This document shows, piece by piece, positions 1 to 8,161 of a DNA stretch of 32,518 nt. The stretch comes from Pseudanabaena sp. BC1403 (lineage in GTDB: Bacteria; Cyanobacteriota; Cyanobacteriia; Pseudanabaenales; Pseudanabaenaceae): NCBI RefSeq assembly GCF_002914585.1, contig NZ_PDDM01000040.1, forward strand, positions 1 through 32,518. The letters are read 5' to 3'. How positions within the stretch are numbered: position 1 is the stretch's first letter; the number at the start of each line of letters is the position of its first letter. The position numbers and the translations under genes are program-made. Below the pieces are notes generated by a model, which saw only the letters and a list, made by a program, of their open reading frames with translations, did no database searches and was not told where the DNA came from.

Positions 1-87
1 TTGTTCTGGTGTCATGCTTTTACTGGCCTCTAAATTATTCTATTTTCCCTCCTTTTTCTCGCTTTTTCGCAAAAGTGACATGCTCCC
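1..87 (-). mobile_element. Left end of an ISKra4-like insertion sequence, running out of the window
   Basis: Read on the minus strand, this stretch begins with GGGAGCATGTCAC (87 down to 75), passes through an A-rich leader containing AAGGAGG, and reaches an ATG at 15-13 followed by codons for TPEQ. That is the layout of an IS terminus followed by a transposase start. The first eight bases match the end of the neighbouring transposase remnant (GGGAGCAT, 393 down to 386), so the two ends look like terminal inverted repeats of related elements. The body of this copy lies outside the window. Assignment to ISKra4 rests on the neighbouring remnant's protein sequence; that this copy is intact is not known. 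Confidence 0.5.
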
Positions 88-393
88 GATGTTGAGTCTG
101 CTATAGCTTTATTTGAGGGTTGCAAATTTAAAAGAGCGGTGAATTTTGTGGACTATTTACGCAACCATTGTCTGCGGATTCCTGAATATAGTTCCTTCCA
201 TAAGTTAGGTCTGACTATTGGCTCTGGTTCAGTCGAATCTTCGATTAAGCAAATTGGGCGGCGCATTAAGATTTCGGGTGCTCAATGGAATCGAAAAAAT
301 GTCTCTCAAGTTTTGAAGCATCGCTGTGCTTATCTCAATGATATGCTTGATTCTTGTGAGTATAGTTACTCAGTGTCAAACTGAGATGCTCCC
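88..393 (+). pseudogene. ISKra4-family transposase remnant (C-terminal end plus right terminus)
   Basis: The reading frame runs without a stop from 79 to 384 and gives roughly the last 100 residues of a DDE transposase. It includes the block IGSGSVESSIKQIGRRIKIS followed by GAQW, characteristic of cyanobacterial ISKra4-type transposases. The rest of the protein is missing: a stop lies at 76-78 and the minus-strand IS end at 75-87 replaces the upstream part. After the stop codon the sequence ends in GAGATGCTCCC (383-393), which is the inverted counterpart of the terminus at 75-87 and marks the right end of this copy. Any GTG start at 139 would make only an 81-residue fragment without the upstream catalytic residues, so it is taken as non-functional. 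Confidence 0.7.
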
Positions 394-434
394 AACTAAC
401 TGGCATTGTAAGCAATGCAATCACAAATAAGAAA

Positions 435-1190
435 ATGAGAAATTCCTCTTTTTATTTTAAACAGTTTGTAATTCTTCAAGACAAATGTGCGATGAAAGTA
501 GGGACTGATGGCATTTTGTTAGGAGCTTGGGCAAATATATCTGACAACTCTCAAATTCTTGATATCGGAACTGGGACAGGGCTGCTAGCGCTGATGATGG
601 CACAGAGATCGCCATTGTCAAATATTGACACAGTGGAAATTGAAGAAGAAGCCTATGGACAGGCAAAAGAGAATATCGAGAAATCACCTTGGTGCGATCG
701 CATAAATATTTTTCATGCTCCTATTCAAGACTTTGCCAATAATTGCTCTAAGCAATATGACTTAATTATTTCCAACCCTCCTTTTTTTGAGAAAGCGAGT
801 AAATCATCGCAAAAGTCTAGAAACTTAGCGCGACATAGTGACAGCCTTTCTCAAACAGATATTCTCCAAATAGCCTTGCTGTTACTAAAGCCGACTGGTC
901 ATTTAGCAGTTATTTATCCGACAGATTTAGCTGATAATTTCCTGACTAAAGCCAAGAATTTTCACTTATTCTGCGATCGCAAAACCTATGTCAGACCAAC
1001 CCCTAAAACTGACATTAAACGTATCTTGTTAGAATTAAGTTCAACATTAAGTTCAATTCAGGGGCAAACTCAAGAAACTATATTGGTAGTGGAAGAGCGC
1101 AAACATATCTATACGCAGGATTACATTAATTTAGCAAAAGATTTTTACCTGAATTTGCCTATAGTTGAGTACTCTCTTCCCAGAGAATAA
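435..1190 (+). CDS. trmN6: tRNA1(Val) adenine-37 N6-methyltransferase (TrmN6/YfiC-like)
   Basis: A 251-residue class I SAM-dependent methyltransferase. Residues 16-32 carry the family's opening block with GTDGILLGAWA. The SAM-binding motif I is DIGTGTGLLAL at about residues 43-53, and the catalytic NPPF motif follows DLIIS at about residues 109-117. NPPF/Y is typical of enzymes methylating exocyclic amino groups of bases. The length matches the YfiC/TrmN6 family, which makes m6A37 in tRNA1(Val). The ATG at 435 places the N-terminus just before the conserved block; no good Shine-Dalgarno sequence is visible. It stands alone, downstream of IS debris and followed by a strong hairpin. A related N6-adenine methyltransferase of the same family is the main alternative. 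Confidence 0.85.
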   Translation: MRNSSFYFKQFVILQDKCAMKVGTDGILLGAWANISDNSQILDIGTGTGLLALMMAQRSPLSNIDTVEIEEEAYGQAKENIEKSPWCDRINIFHAPIQDFANNCSKQYDLIISNPPFFEKASKSSQKSRNLARHSDSLSQTDILQIALLLLKPTGHLAVIYPTDLADNFLTKAKNFHLFCDRKTYVRPTPKTDIKRILLELSSTLSSIQGQTQETILVVEERKHIYTQDYINLAKDFYLNLPIVEYSLPRE

Positions 1191-1191
1191 T

Positions 1192-1224
1192 TTAGTGGTG
1201 AACGGCTTCGCCGTTCACCACTAA
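1192..1224. terminator. Perfect 15-bp hairpin after trmN6
   Basis: Arms 1192-1206 and 1210-1224 are exact reverse complements around the loop TTC, starting 2 nt after the trmN6 stop codon. No long T tract follows, so it may be a weak terminator, an mRNA 3'-end stabiliser or a repeat. It belongs with the other gene-tail hairpins of this window. Confidence 0.7.
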
Positions 1225-1345
1225 TTATTCAGCCTGTGTTTCTTGCTGTGCTGGCGACTCAGGCTTTGGATCTGGATTTTAATTGCGCCAAGCTATTTAT
1301 TGTGTATATTTAACCTTGGTTAAAACTTCAAACGTTTGTATACCT

Positions 1346-2260
1346 ATGCCTACCCAAAACGATATCCCCGTTGCTCAAAGGGTCAGCGATCCTAACCGAT
1401 CGCCCCAAAAGCAACCAGAAAAAGTCAATGTAATTTCGCGATCGCTAAAATCAGTTCCTTGGTGGGCATATGGTTTAGCAGTACTAGCTTTTTTATCACC
1501 GATTATTAGCACCCGCATTTGGTTTGCCCTAAATGCCAATGCCGCGAATCAACCGAGAGAAATGGCTTCACCTGATCAAAGTTTACAACCAGTTTCATCT
1601 CAGCCAGTGCAACCATCGGCTATTGCTACTGCACCATTTATAAGTGCAACTCCTACGGCTAAAGGCAATGACACTAAGGCAAACCCAGAGGTCATCGCTA
1701 AAGAATCTAATAGTCCACCAGATTTATTTGGACATCATGCATTTAGTGAAGCTCCTGCGAATAAATTACGCACCATAGGCAGAGCAGGGGATGGCTATGA
1801 AATTAAGCTGCATGAGGCGGCAGCAAAGAGTTTTCTGCGAATGGAAGCTGATGCAAAGGCTGATGGTGTAGATTTTGTTGTAATTTCAGGCTTTCGGACG
1901 ATCGCTGAGCAGCAAGAACTTTTCTTTGAGATCAGTAAGCAACGCAACCAAACCCCAGCCCAAAGAGCCAAAGTTAGCGCTCCTCCAGGACATAGTGAGC
2001 ATCACACGGGCTATGCGCTAGATATTGGTGATAGTGCAGTTCCAAGTGCAAATCTATCAACTAGTTTCGAGAAAACTTCTGCCTTTCAGTGGTTGCAAAG
2101 CAATGCTGCCAAGTACGGATTTGAAATGTCTTTCCCGCCCAATAACCCTCAGGGCGTAATGTATGAGCCTTGGCATTGGCGTTTTGTCGGTGATGACGAT
2201 AGTCTCGCTACTTTTTACAAGAAATCAAACCCTAGTACTTCCTTTATTAAAAAACCATAA
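1346..2260 (+). CDS. VanY-like D-alanyl-D-alanine carboxypeptidase (peptidase M15B), membrane-anchored
   Basis: The 304-residue protein has one N-terminal membrane segment at about residues 39-62, a low-complexity Pro/Ala/Ser linker to about 125, and an M15B domain to the C-terminus. The zinc motif SxHxxGxAxD is visible with H219 and D226, and the second half-site EPWHW supplies E274 and H277, so the full catalytic set is present. The family trims D-Ala from peptidoglycan stem peptides in the periplasm. The ATG at 1346 was chosen over an in-frame TTG at 1283, which would add 21 residues of unlike composition ahead of the membrane anchor. The last codons overlap the base of a strong hairpin. 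It is monocistronic by spacing. Confidence 0.87.
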   Translation: MPTQNDIPVAQRVSDPNRSPQKQPEKVNVISRSLKSVPWWAYGLAVLAFLSPIISTRIWFALNANAANQPREMASPDQSLQPVSSQPVQPSAIATAPFISATPTAKGNDTKANPEVIAKESNSPPDLFGHHAFSEAPANKLRTIGRAGDGYEIKLHEAAAKSFLRMEADAKADGVDFVVISGFRTIAEQQELFFEISKQRNQTPAQRAKVSAPPGHSEHHTGYALDIGDSAVPSANLSTSFEKTSAFQWLQSNAAKYGFEMSFPPNNPQGVMYEPWHWRFVGDDDSLATFYKKSNPSTSFIKKP

Positions 2261-2306
2261 CTTAAGACAGATAAGGGGCTTAAGCTCCTTGTCTGTCTTA
2301 AGTTAT
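2257..2306. terminator. Long hairpin after the VanY-like gene
   Basis: Arms 2257-2271 and 2292-2306 pair perfectly, and the inner part continues through AAGG/CCTT to a TTAA loop, giving about 22 pairs with wobbles. The stop codon lies inside the 5' arm. The central part (GATAAGGGGCTTAAG) recurs in the hairpin at 11023-11050, so it is also a member of a repeat family. Confidence 0.7.
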
Positions 2307-2326
2307 TTCGATTTTTGAGCCTTGCC

Positions 2327-3025
2327 ATGAATGTAACTGCCACTGATTTACTAGCGATCGCAATATTTACAATTACGATGATGTCTTTGGTGGGCACAAT
2401 GGCAGGTTTGTCACCAGTCGTCCCTGCCGCGATCGCCATTAGTTTACTTAGTGCTTGGGGTATTGATATTGGCTTTTGGCAAGGAAAATTTGGGGCATAT
2501 ACTCAAGCATGGCTGAGGGCGCAATCGCCAAAGTATCGCGAACGAATTTCTTTTCATGAAGCAGGGCATTTTCTTGCGGCTCATGTGTTGGGCTTTAAAG
2601 TTGTGAACTATGCGATCGCGGGCATTGTTGGGCGATCGCTAGGTGAAATATTAGCTGATGAGGCTTTTACAGGCATCGAAGGAGGCGTGGAAATTGAGGT
2701 TGTTGATGCGCCTAATTCAGTAAATTTATCAGCGAATTTACTAGATCGCTATAGCACTGTATATATGGCAGGTATCGCAGCCGAACAACTGATGTGTGAA
2801 GGCACAACTGAAGGTGGTATTGATGATATGCAACGTTTGAGAGAATCAATTGCTCATTTACCTAATCCAATGACCCAAGAGCGTTGGGCGTTGTTAAATG
2901 CCCGTAATTTATTAAGCGATCGGCGTTTGGTGCTAATTGCGCTTGCAGAAAAAATGCTCAATGGAGCAACCGTCGAGGATTGTTGTAAGACCATTGAGCA
3001 AGAAATATTTATAGCGAAAAAATAA
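2327..3025 (+). CDS. Membrane-bound M41 (FtsH)-like zinc peptidase domain protein without AAA ATPase
   Basis: The 232-residue protein begins with two hydrophobic segments (about residues 8-26 and 28-46) and then shows the metallopeptidase motif HEAGH at 77-81, in the context FHEAGHFLAAHVLG as in M41 peptidases. A later GGIDDMQRLR block (D167) sits where FtsH has its third zinc ligand, Asp. There is no Walker A or AAA module, which is obligatory in FtsH. Stand-alone M41-like membrane proteins are known in cyanobacteria and plants, but their substrates are mostly undefined. The ATG at 2327 is preferred to a TTG four codons earlier. The stop codon lies within a bidirectional terminator shared with the convergent transporter gene. 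Confidence 0.75.
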   Translation: MNVTATDLLAIAIFTITMMSLVGTMAGLSPVVPAAIAISLLSAWGIDIGFWQGKFGAYTQAWLRAQSPKYRERISFHEAGHFLAAHVLGFKVVNYAIAGIVGRSLGEILADEAFTGIEGGVEIEVVDAPNSVNLSANLLDRYSTVYMAGIAAEQLMCEGTTEGGIDDMQRLRESIAHLPNPMTQERWALLNARNLLSDRRLVLIALAEKMLNGATVEDCCKTIEQEIFIAKK

Positions 3026-3055
3026 TGGAGGCACTTCGCGCCTCCATTATTTTTT
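3017..3055. terminator. Bidirectional intrinsic terminator
   Basis: A perfect 16-bp stem (3017-3032 with 3040-3055) around a 7-nt loop begins with A6 and ends with T6. It can therefore terminate both the M41-like gene from the left and the BT1 transporter gene from the right. The stop codon of the left gene is inside the 5' arm. Confidence 0.9.
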
Positions 3056-3065
3056 ATAAGTTAAT

Positions 3066-4499
3066 TTATAAGTTGAGTGCTTCTTCTGTAAGGATGGGAA
3101 CTTGGGGAGTAACTTCTTCTTGCTTGCCATTTTTCTCGTCAGGCAACCACTTTAAAAGTGGAAGTGGCAAAAGACTGGTTAGATTTGCAATTAAAACCAA
3201 TAACCAGAGATTATCAAAATTGGATTCGGTAACGCCTAGAAGATAGGTCAAACCTGCTCCTAACTGAAAAGAACATAGCGCTGAAATATTCAAAACTGAC
3301 ATCAACAGTGCAAACAATGTTGCTTCGATTCCCTCAGGACATAGTCTTGCTGCCAATACCAAAACGGGCATAAAGGCAATGCGACCAGCTACAGTCAAAA
3401 TCAAACTGTCCCCAAGACTAAACCAGCGATCATCAATACCTAGAGCTCGGTTTGTGTGCGTAACTAGTAATAAGCTGGTAAGCCCTAGCAAAGTGGAAAT
3501 GATGGTTGTCCAAAAGAAAATCTTGCGAGTCGGCACAGCTCTAAAAAAGCGCTGAAATAGCCATACACCAAGTAATCCCGCCCAACTCGCAAAAAATCGA
3601 ACCGTACCGAGGAATTCAGGATTAAACTTCAGTTCATTAGTCGTGAAATAGAAAAAAGCAGTATCAGCACTTGGTGAAGCTTGCCAGCAGAATAAGAACG
3701 CCGCAGGCAACCAAATTGCCTTATTGGTAAAGGCTTGACGCAGTTGAGTAAAGTTAAACTTCAGCGACATCCAAATTTGTGAATTTCTCGACAAAGCTTC
3801 TGGCTTTAAAGAAGGTGAACCATCAGCCGAATTGTTGGCGGGATCAGGAGCAACAATAAAAATTGTGGACATGGGTGGATCGGCGATCGCAAAGGCTGAG
3901 ATACCCACCAACAGCGGCAAAATCGCGGTAATTTCAAAAACGAATTTTGCGCCGAAATGCTCTAATAAGTAACCACTCAAATAGGCGGAGATAATCGCGC
4001 CAATTGAGGAAGCAATCCAACTAAATGACTGCAATGAACCTGCATCACCTTCTGGCTCTAGTCTAGCGCGTTGGACAATCAGTGCATCGGTAATCGCATC
4101 AGAAAAGGCAAGAGAGAGAGAACCCGTCGCAATCATTGCGATCGCCCAAAAGGGAGTCGTGACCCATAAACTCATGCTTACCCATGCAAAAATCCCTAAA
4201 ATGCTTGATAGCAAAAGATAAGGACGGCGACGATAGCCAAATACTGGGAATCCGTCAGAAATCAAACCATATAAAGGTTTAACTGTCCAAGGCAACATTG
4301 TAATCCCAACCATTGAGGCAACTTCCGCAGGGCTTAGTCCTAAGTCATCCTTAAGGAAGAAACTTACGGCAAGCTGCGAGATTGCCATTGCACCTTGCAC
4401 AAAATAAATAACTGCGATCGCTCCCAGCTCTAGGTCAAACGAGCGCCCTCGTAGTTTTTTGAGCCAGTCTGATTGGATTAGCACTATACGATTGCCCAA
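3066..4499 (-). CDS. BT1-family folate/biopterin transporter (MFS superfamily)
   Basis: A 477-residue polytopic membrane protein with about 12 hydrophobic segments. The N-terminal block FVQGAMAISQLAVSFFLKDD followed by LGLSPAEVASM, and the following PWTVKPLYGLISDGFP loop, are hallmarks of the BT1/FBT family. Its cyanobacterial and plastid members carry folates or pterins across the cytoplasmic or envelope membrane. A hydrophilic loop at about residues 210-250 separates the two halves, as usual for the family. The start is uncertain: TTG at 4499 gives the longest form, and a GTG five codons in is another option; both precede the first membrane segment. It is convergent with the M41-like gene and stands alone. 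The exact substrate cannot be read from sequence. Confidence 0.85.
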   Translation of the reverse strand: MGNRIVLIQSDWLKKLRGRSFDLELGAIAVIYFVQGAMAISQLAVSFFLKDDLGLSPAEVASMVGITMLPWTVKPLYGLISDGFPVFGYRRRPYLLLSSILGIFAWVSMSLWVTTPFWAIAMIATGSLSLAFSDAITDALIVQRARLEPEGDAGSLQSFSWIASSIGAIISAYLSGYLLEHFGAKFVFEITAILPLLVGISAFAIADPPMSTIFIVAPDPANNSADGSPSLKPEALSRNSQIWMSLKFNFTQLRQAFTNKAIWLPAAFLFCWQASPSADTAFFYFTTNELKFNPEFLGTVRFFASWAGLLGVWLFQRFFRAVPTRKIFFWTTIISTLLGLTSLLLVTHTNRALGIDDRWFSLGDSLILTVAGRIAFMPVLVLAARLCPEGIEATLFALLMSVLNISALCSFQLGAGLTYLLGVTESNFDNLWLLVLIANLTSLLPLPLLKWLPDEKNGKQEEVTPQVPILTEEALNL

Positions 4500-4608
4500 A
4501 TATTAAGAAATTTTAATCTAAATATATTTTAGTATCAATGCAGAAAATCGGATCGCGATCTCAAGAACGTATCGAACATGAAGCTAAAAATATAGAATTG
4601 TAGGAGTT

Positions 4609-4792
4609 GTAGGGGCAGAGCATTTGCGCCACAATTTTAAAATTCACCACAGAAACCTCGATCCGCAAATGCTCTGCCCTTGATGATTTCATAGATAAAT
4701 TGTCCCTGCGTTGCGAAGTTTTGGGCAGAGCATTCCCAAAAATAAGATGATCTAAAAATTTATAAATTGTGGTGGGAATGCTCTGCCCCTAC
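4609..4792. repeat. Four alternating copies of a GGGCAGAGCAT repeat
   Basis: The gap 4500-4879 has no gene. It contains two nested inverted pairs: GGGCAGAGCATTTGCG at 4613-4628 with its complement at 4664-4679, and GGGCAGAGCATTCCCA at 4723-4738 with its complement at 4773-4788. The outermost arms extend to GTAGGGGCAGAGCAT (4609-4623) and its complement (4778-4792). The core therefore occurs four times in alternating orientation, as in a short interspersed cyanobacterial repeat that inserted or duplicated. It could fold into two adjacent hairpins. Confidence 0.75.
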
Positions 4793-4879
4793 GGCTCGCT
4801 CACAAAAGTGCGGTAAGGTAAATAGGAGAAAAGCTGAAACAAATGTAGATCTTCTCTCTTATTTATCTTGTTAATTCCC

Positions 4880-5494
4880 ATGCCCAATCCCATTTTTGTC
4901 CTTGCTTCCGCATCTCCTACCCGCAAGAGCATTTTAGAAAACGCTGGTATCGAACCAATTGTCAAAGTCAGTTATTTTGATGAAGATGCAATTCAGGTTA
5001 GCGATCCCACGTCATTGGTGCTGACATTGGCACAATGCAAAGCCAAGGCGATCGCAACCGAATTTACAGGGCAGAATGCGCTAATTATGGGCTGTGACTC
5101 GATCATGTATCTCAATGGCATGATCTACGGTAAACCTGACTCCAAAGAAATTGCGATCGCGACATGGCAAAAGATGCGTGGCAATTACTGTGAGCTATAT
5201 ACAGGACATTATTTGATTGATGCTAAAACTCAGCGATCGGTGATGCGTCACGGCGTAACCAAGGTGTATTTTGCCAATGCCACTGATGCGGAAATTGCCA
5301 GCTATGTAGAATCTGGGGAGCCTCTATGCTGTGCAGGATGTTTTACGATGGAGAAGCTGGGTGGATTATTAATTGAAAGAATCGAAGGCTGTCACACTAA
5401 TGTATTGGGGTTGAGCTTGCCGATCTTGCGCCAAATGCTAACTGAGCTTGGCTACAGCCTGCACTTTAGTGCTAATGGAACTACCATCAGATGA
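4880..5494 (+). CDS. maf: Maf-family nucleoside triphosphate pyrophosphatase
   Basis: A 204-residue Maf/YhdE-type protein that hydrolyses non-canonical or modified nucleoside triphosphates to monophosphates (house-cleaning). The opening LASASPTRKSIL matches the family's nucleotide-binding S-x-S-P-x-R motif. GCDSI at about residue 70 carries the conserved catalytic Asp, and the GHYLI and CAGCFTMEKLGG blocks are in the expected order. The ATG at 4880 is chosen over a TTG four codons upstream because the signature then starts about eight residues in. The stop overlaps the menD start (ATGA), so both genes are likely translated from one transcript. The metabolic link to menaquinone synthesis is not obvious. 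Confidence 0.85.
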   Translation: MPNPIFVLASASPTRKSILENAGIEPIVKVSYFDEDAIQVSDPTSLVLTLAQCKAKAIATEFTGQNALIMGCDSIMYLNGMIYGKPDSKEIAIATWQKMRGNYCELYTGHYLIDAKTQRSVMRHGVTKVYFANATDAEIASYVESGEPLCCAGCFTMEKLGGLLIERIEGCHTNVLGLSLPILRQMLTELGYSLHFSANGTTIR

Positions 5495-7281
5495 ATACCG
5501 CCAATCGAAATACACTTTGGGCAAGCATTGTTGCTGAAGAGCTATATCGATCAGGTGTGCGGACAGTTTGTGTTTCCCCTGGCTCTCGGTCTACGCCACT
5601 AGTGATTGCTTTTGCTGAATTGCGCGATCGCAGTCCTGATTTTCAGATTTTGGTGCATATTGATGAGCGCTCAAGCAGCTTTTTTGCCCTCGGTTTAGCA
5701 AAAGTCCAAAAAGCTCCTGTTGCCCTGCTCTGCACATCAGGAACTGCGGCTGCAAATTACTATCCTGCGATTATTGAAGCCTATTACAGTCAAATTCCAC
5801 TTGTCGTCTTGACCGCCGATCGCCCCCCAGAAATGCGCGATTGTGGTTCTGGGCAAACTATTGATCAGATTAATATTTATGGAAAACATGTTCGCTACTT
5901 TTTTGAAGTGGGAACACCAGAGATTCTCGGTTTTCGATTGCGCTATTTGCGATCGCTAATTGGTCGTTCTGTGAGTATGGCTACTGGGAAAGGTGATACA
6001 CCCGCTGGTGCTGTCCATCTCAACTTCCCCTTCGCTGATCCGATGCCACCTGTTCCTGTTGCTAATGATGTACCAGAAGACTTAGCTCTCAGTAGTCCAG
6101 AAGCATTGTTTGGTAATCCTTCAGGTGATGCTTATAGTCAAGTAATTTCAGGAATGCGATCGCTGGATACGGATGCGATCGCTGCTATAGCCAATCAAAT
6201 TATCAGCCATCCTAAGGGAGTGCTAGTTGTAGGAGTATATGACTCACCACCAGAGTTTTTAGATGCTGTGCGCTGCTTGGCAAGAGCAACAGGCTATCCA
6301 TTACTGATCGAAGCTACAGGCGCACATCGTGGTAACGAAATTGGACATTATGATAGCTTTTTGCGATCGCCAAACTTCTGTAAAGCCCATGCTCCAGAAA
6401 TCGTGATCCGCTTTGGAGCCATGCCTACATCCAAAAGTTATCTACTCTGGTTACAGAAATATATTAGCTGTCAGCAAATCGTGGTTGGTAGCACCAATAG
6501 CGATCCTACTCATGGGATTACCCAAGCCTTAAATGTTCATCCTGCAAGCTTTTGCTTACAGTTAGCCAATTATTTAGAGAACTATGCTCAACCGATTTGG
6601 CAAGATAAACAATGGCGCTTAGATTTTGAACTAGCAGAAAGTATCGCTGAACATGCGATCGCAGAATCTCTCAGCACAATCGATGAATTATTCGATGGTA
6701 AAGTTTATGCAGAACTCGCGGAAATTCTTCCTGCGGATACTTATATTTATGTGGCAAGCAGTACGCCTATCCGCGATTTGGATACATTCTTCCATAGCGA
6801 TCGCCCAATCACCGTTTTAGCAAATCGTGGTGCTAATGGTATCGATGGAACTTTGTCTAGTGCGTTGGGTGCTGCATGGGGATGCGATCGTCCGATGGTT
6901 CTCATCTGTGGAGACTTAGCATTTTATCACGATCTAAATGGATTACTTGCCGCCAAAAAATATGATATTTCTCTGACAGTGATTCTTCTAAATAACGATG
7001 GTGGTGGTATTTTTGATTTACTACCAATTTCCAAATATGAAGATACCTTTGAAGAATTCTTCGGCACATCGCATGGTCTAGACTTTGCGCCAATTATCTC
7101 CGCCTATGATTGCGAACATATTCTCATTCAAGATTGGCAAGATTTTCGCGATCGCGTGATGATTTCTCTGAGTGCTAAGGGAACTCAAGTTTTAGAAATT
7201 AGAAGCGATCGCAAGCGAAATAAAGAACTCCATTTTGCGATCTGGGATAAAGTAATTGAAAGTTGCGATCGGAACTTTTAA
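5491..7281 (+). CDS. menD: 2-succinyl-5-enolpyruvyl-6-hydroxy-3-cyclohexene-1-carboxylate synthase
   Basis: A 596-residue thiamine-diphosphate enzyme that joins 2-oxoglutarate to isochorismate, the first committed step of menaquinone or, in cyanobacteria, phylloquinone (photosystem I quinone) synthesis. The N-terminal pyrimidine-binding domain shows VSPGSRSTPL and HIDERSSSFFALGLAK, then LLCTSGTAAANYYPA and LTADRPPEMRDCGSGQTIDQ. The C-terminal ThDP/Mg site is GDLAFYHDLNGL followed by NNDGGGIF. Length and domain order are normal. Its ATG overlaps the maf stop by 4 bp, implying translational coupling. HIP1 palindromes are frequent inside the gene, so its base use is native. Confidence 0.95.
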   Translation: MNTANRNTLWASIVAEELYRSGVRTVCVSPGSRSTPLVIAFAELRDRSPDFQILVHIDERSSSFFALGLAKVQKAPVALLCTSGTAAANYYPAIIEAYYSQIPLVVLTADRPPEMRDCGSGQTIDQINIYGKHVRYFFEVGTPEILGFRLRYLRSLIGRSVSMATGKGDTPAGAVHLNFPFADPMPPVPVANDVPEDLALSSPEALFGNPSGDAYSQVISGMRSLDTDAIAAIANQIISHPKGVLVVGVYDSPPEFLDAVRCLARATGYPLLIEATGAHRGNEIGHYDSFLRSPNFCKAHAPEIVIRFGAMPTSKSYLLWLQKYISCQQIVVGSTNSDPTHGITQALNVHPASFCLQLANYLENYAQPIWQDKQWRLDFELAESIAEHAIAESLSTIDELFDGKVYAELAEILPADTYIYVASSTPIRDLDTFFHSDRPITVLANRGANGIDGTLSSALGAAWGCDRPMVLICGDLAFYHDLNGLLAAKKYDISLTVILLNNDGGGIFDLLPISKYEDTFEEFFGTSHGLDFAPIISAYDCEHILIQDWQDFRDRVMISLSAKGTQVLEIRSDRKRNKELHFAIWDKVIESCDRNF

Positions 7282-7295
7282 TTATGCCTAGGTAC

Positions 7296-7937
7296 TTACG
7301 AATAGTTAAGAATTGAGGCAACTAAAATCGCAATCTGAGTTCTGTTTCGTAAATTTAGCTGGCTCAAAATATTGGTAATGTGGTTTTTGACAGTTTTTGT
7401 GGAAATATAAAGCTGATTGGCAATTTCCTCATTATTTGCGCCAGTAGCGATTAATTTTACTATTTGCTGCTCTCTAGGAGTGAGTTTGTCCCAATCAGTT
7501 GTAGACACTTCAGAAATCTCTGGAATTCGCGCAATCACCTTTCTGCCTAAGTTTAAGTCCAAGTGCATATAACCCCGATAGACAGCTTGAATTGCAAATG
7601 ATAATTCTTCGGGAGACGTATTTTTTAAGATATATCCTGAGGCTCCATATTTCAGAGCCTGTGAAACATATTCCTCCGTATCATCGACAGTGAGAATTAG
7701 GACTTTCGTTTCTGGAAAGCGATCGCAAATTTGTTTTGTGGCTTCCACTCTATCCATAAGTGGCATTTGGATATCCATGAGAACAACATCTGGCTGAAGG
7801 CTTTCTACTTGCGCGATCGCGAATTGTCCATTTTCTGCCTCTCCAACAATTTCCAAAGCAGATTCATCACCAAGAGAAATCTTCAGGGCGCGACGAATAA
7901 AGGAATGATCGTCAACAAGTAAAATGCGGATTTTCAT
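7296..7937 (-). CDS. NarL/LuxR-family response regulator
   Basis: The 213-residue protein has a receiver domain at 1-120 with acidic pair D9-D10, phosphoacceptor D55 (VVLMDIQMP), T83 and K105, and a LuxR-type helix-turn-helix at about 145-205 (LTPREQQIVKLIATGANNEE, then IA...STKTVKNHI). It should be an orphan DNA-binding regulator, since no kinase gene is adjacent. The loop after the phosphorylation site reads MPLMDRVEA, with Arg where Gly is normal in this family. It is convergent with menD, only 14 bp between stops, and is transcribed divergently from the CheY-like gene at 8162. Its targets cannot be inferred. Confidence 0.9.
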   Translation of the reverse strand: MKIRILLVDDHSFIRRALKISLGDESALEIVGEAENGQFAIAQVESLQPDVVLMDIQMPLMDRVEATKQICDRFPETKVLILTVDDTEEYVSQALKYGASGYILKNTSPEELSFAIQAVYRGYMHLDLNLGRKVIARIPEISEVSTTDWDKLTPREQQIVKLIATGANNEEIANQLYISTKTVKNHITNILSQLNLRNRTQIAILVASILNYS

Positions 7938-8161
7938 GGAAGTTACCTACGCTTTGGGCGATCGCCTCAGACTAATTCTCAACAGTCACACTTTCGAGAA
8001 TTGGTGTGAATTCAGATTAGCTGTTTATATAGTAACGAGCAAGTAGCAATAGTCCCAATTTTGTATGGGACTAAAGTACTAGTAGATTCGGGACTTAGTC
8101 TTCATGTGCAATTTCTGCCTCAGATCTAGGATGGAAATGTTGAACTTAGAGAATTCCTGCC

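Noticed and set aside
457-687. Open frame on the minus strand inside trmN6
   Set aside because: Shadow of the methyltransferase gene; no recognisable motif and no start signal.
1224-1277. Minus-strand frame encoding NPDPKPESPAQQETQAE then stop
   Set aside because: It looks like the tail of a Pro/Glu-rich protein, but an in-frame stop lies immediately upstream and no start is possible; too short to call a gene or relic.
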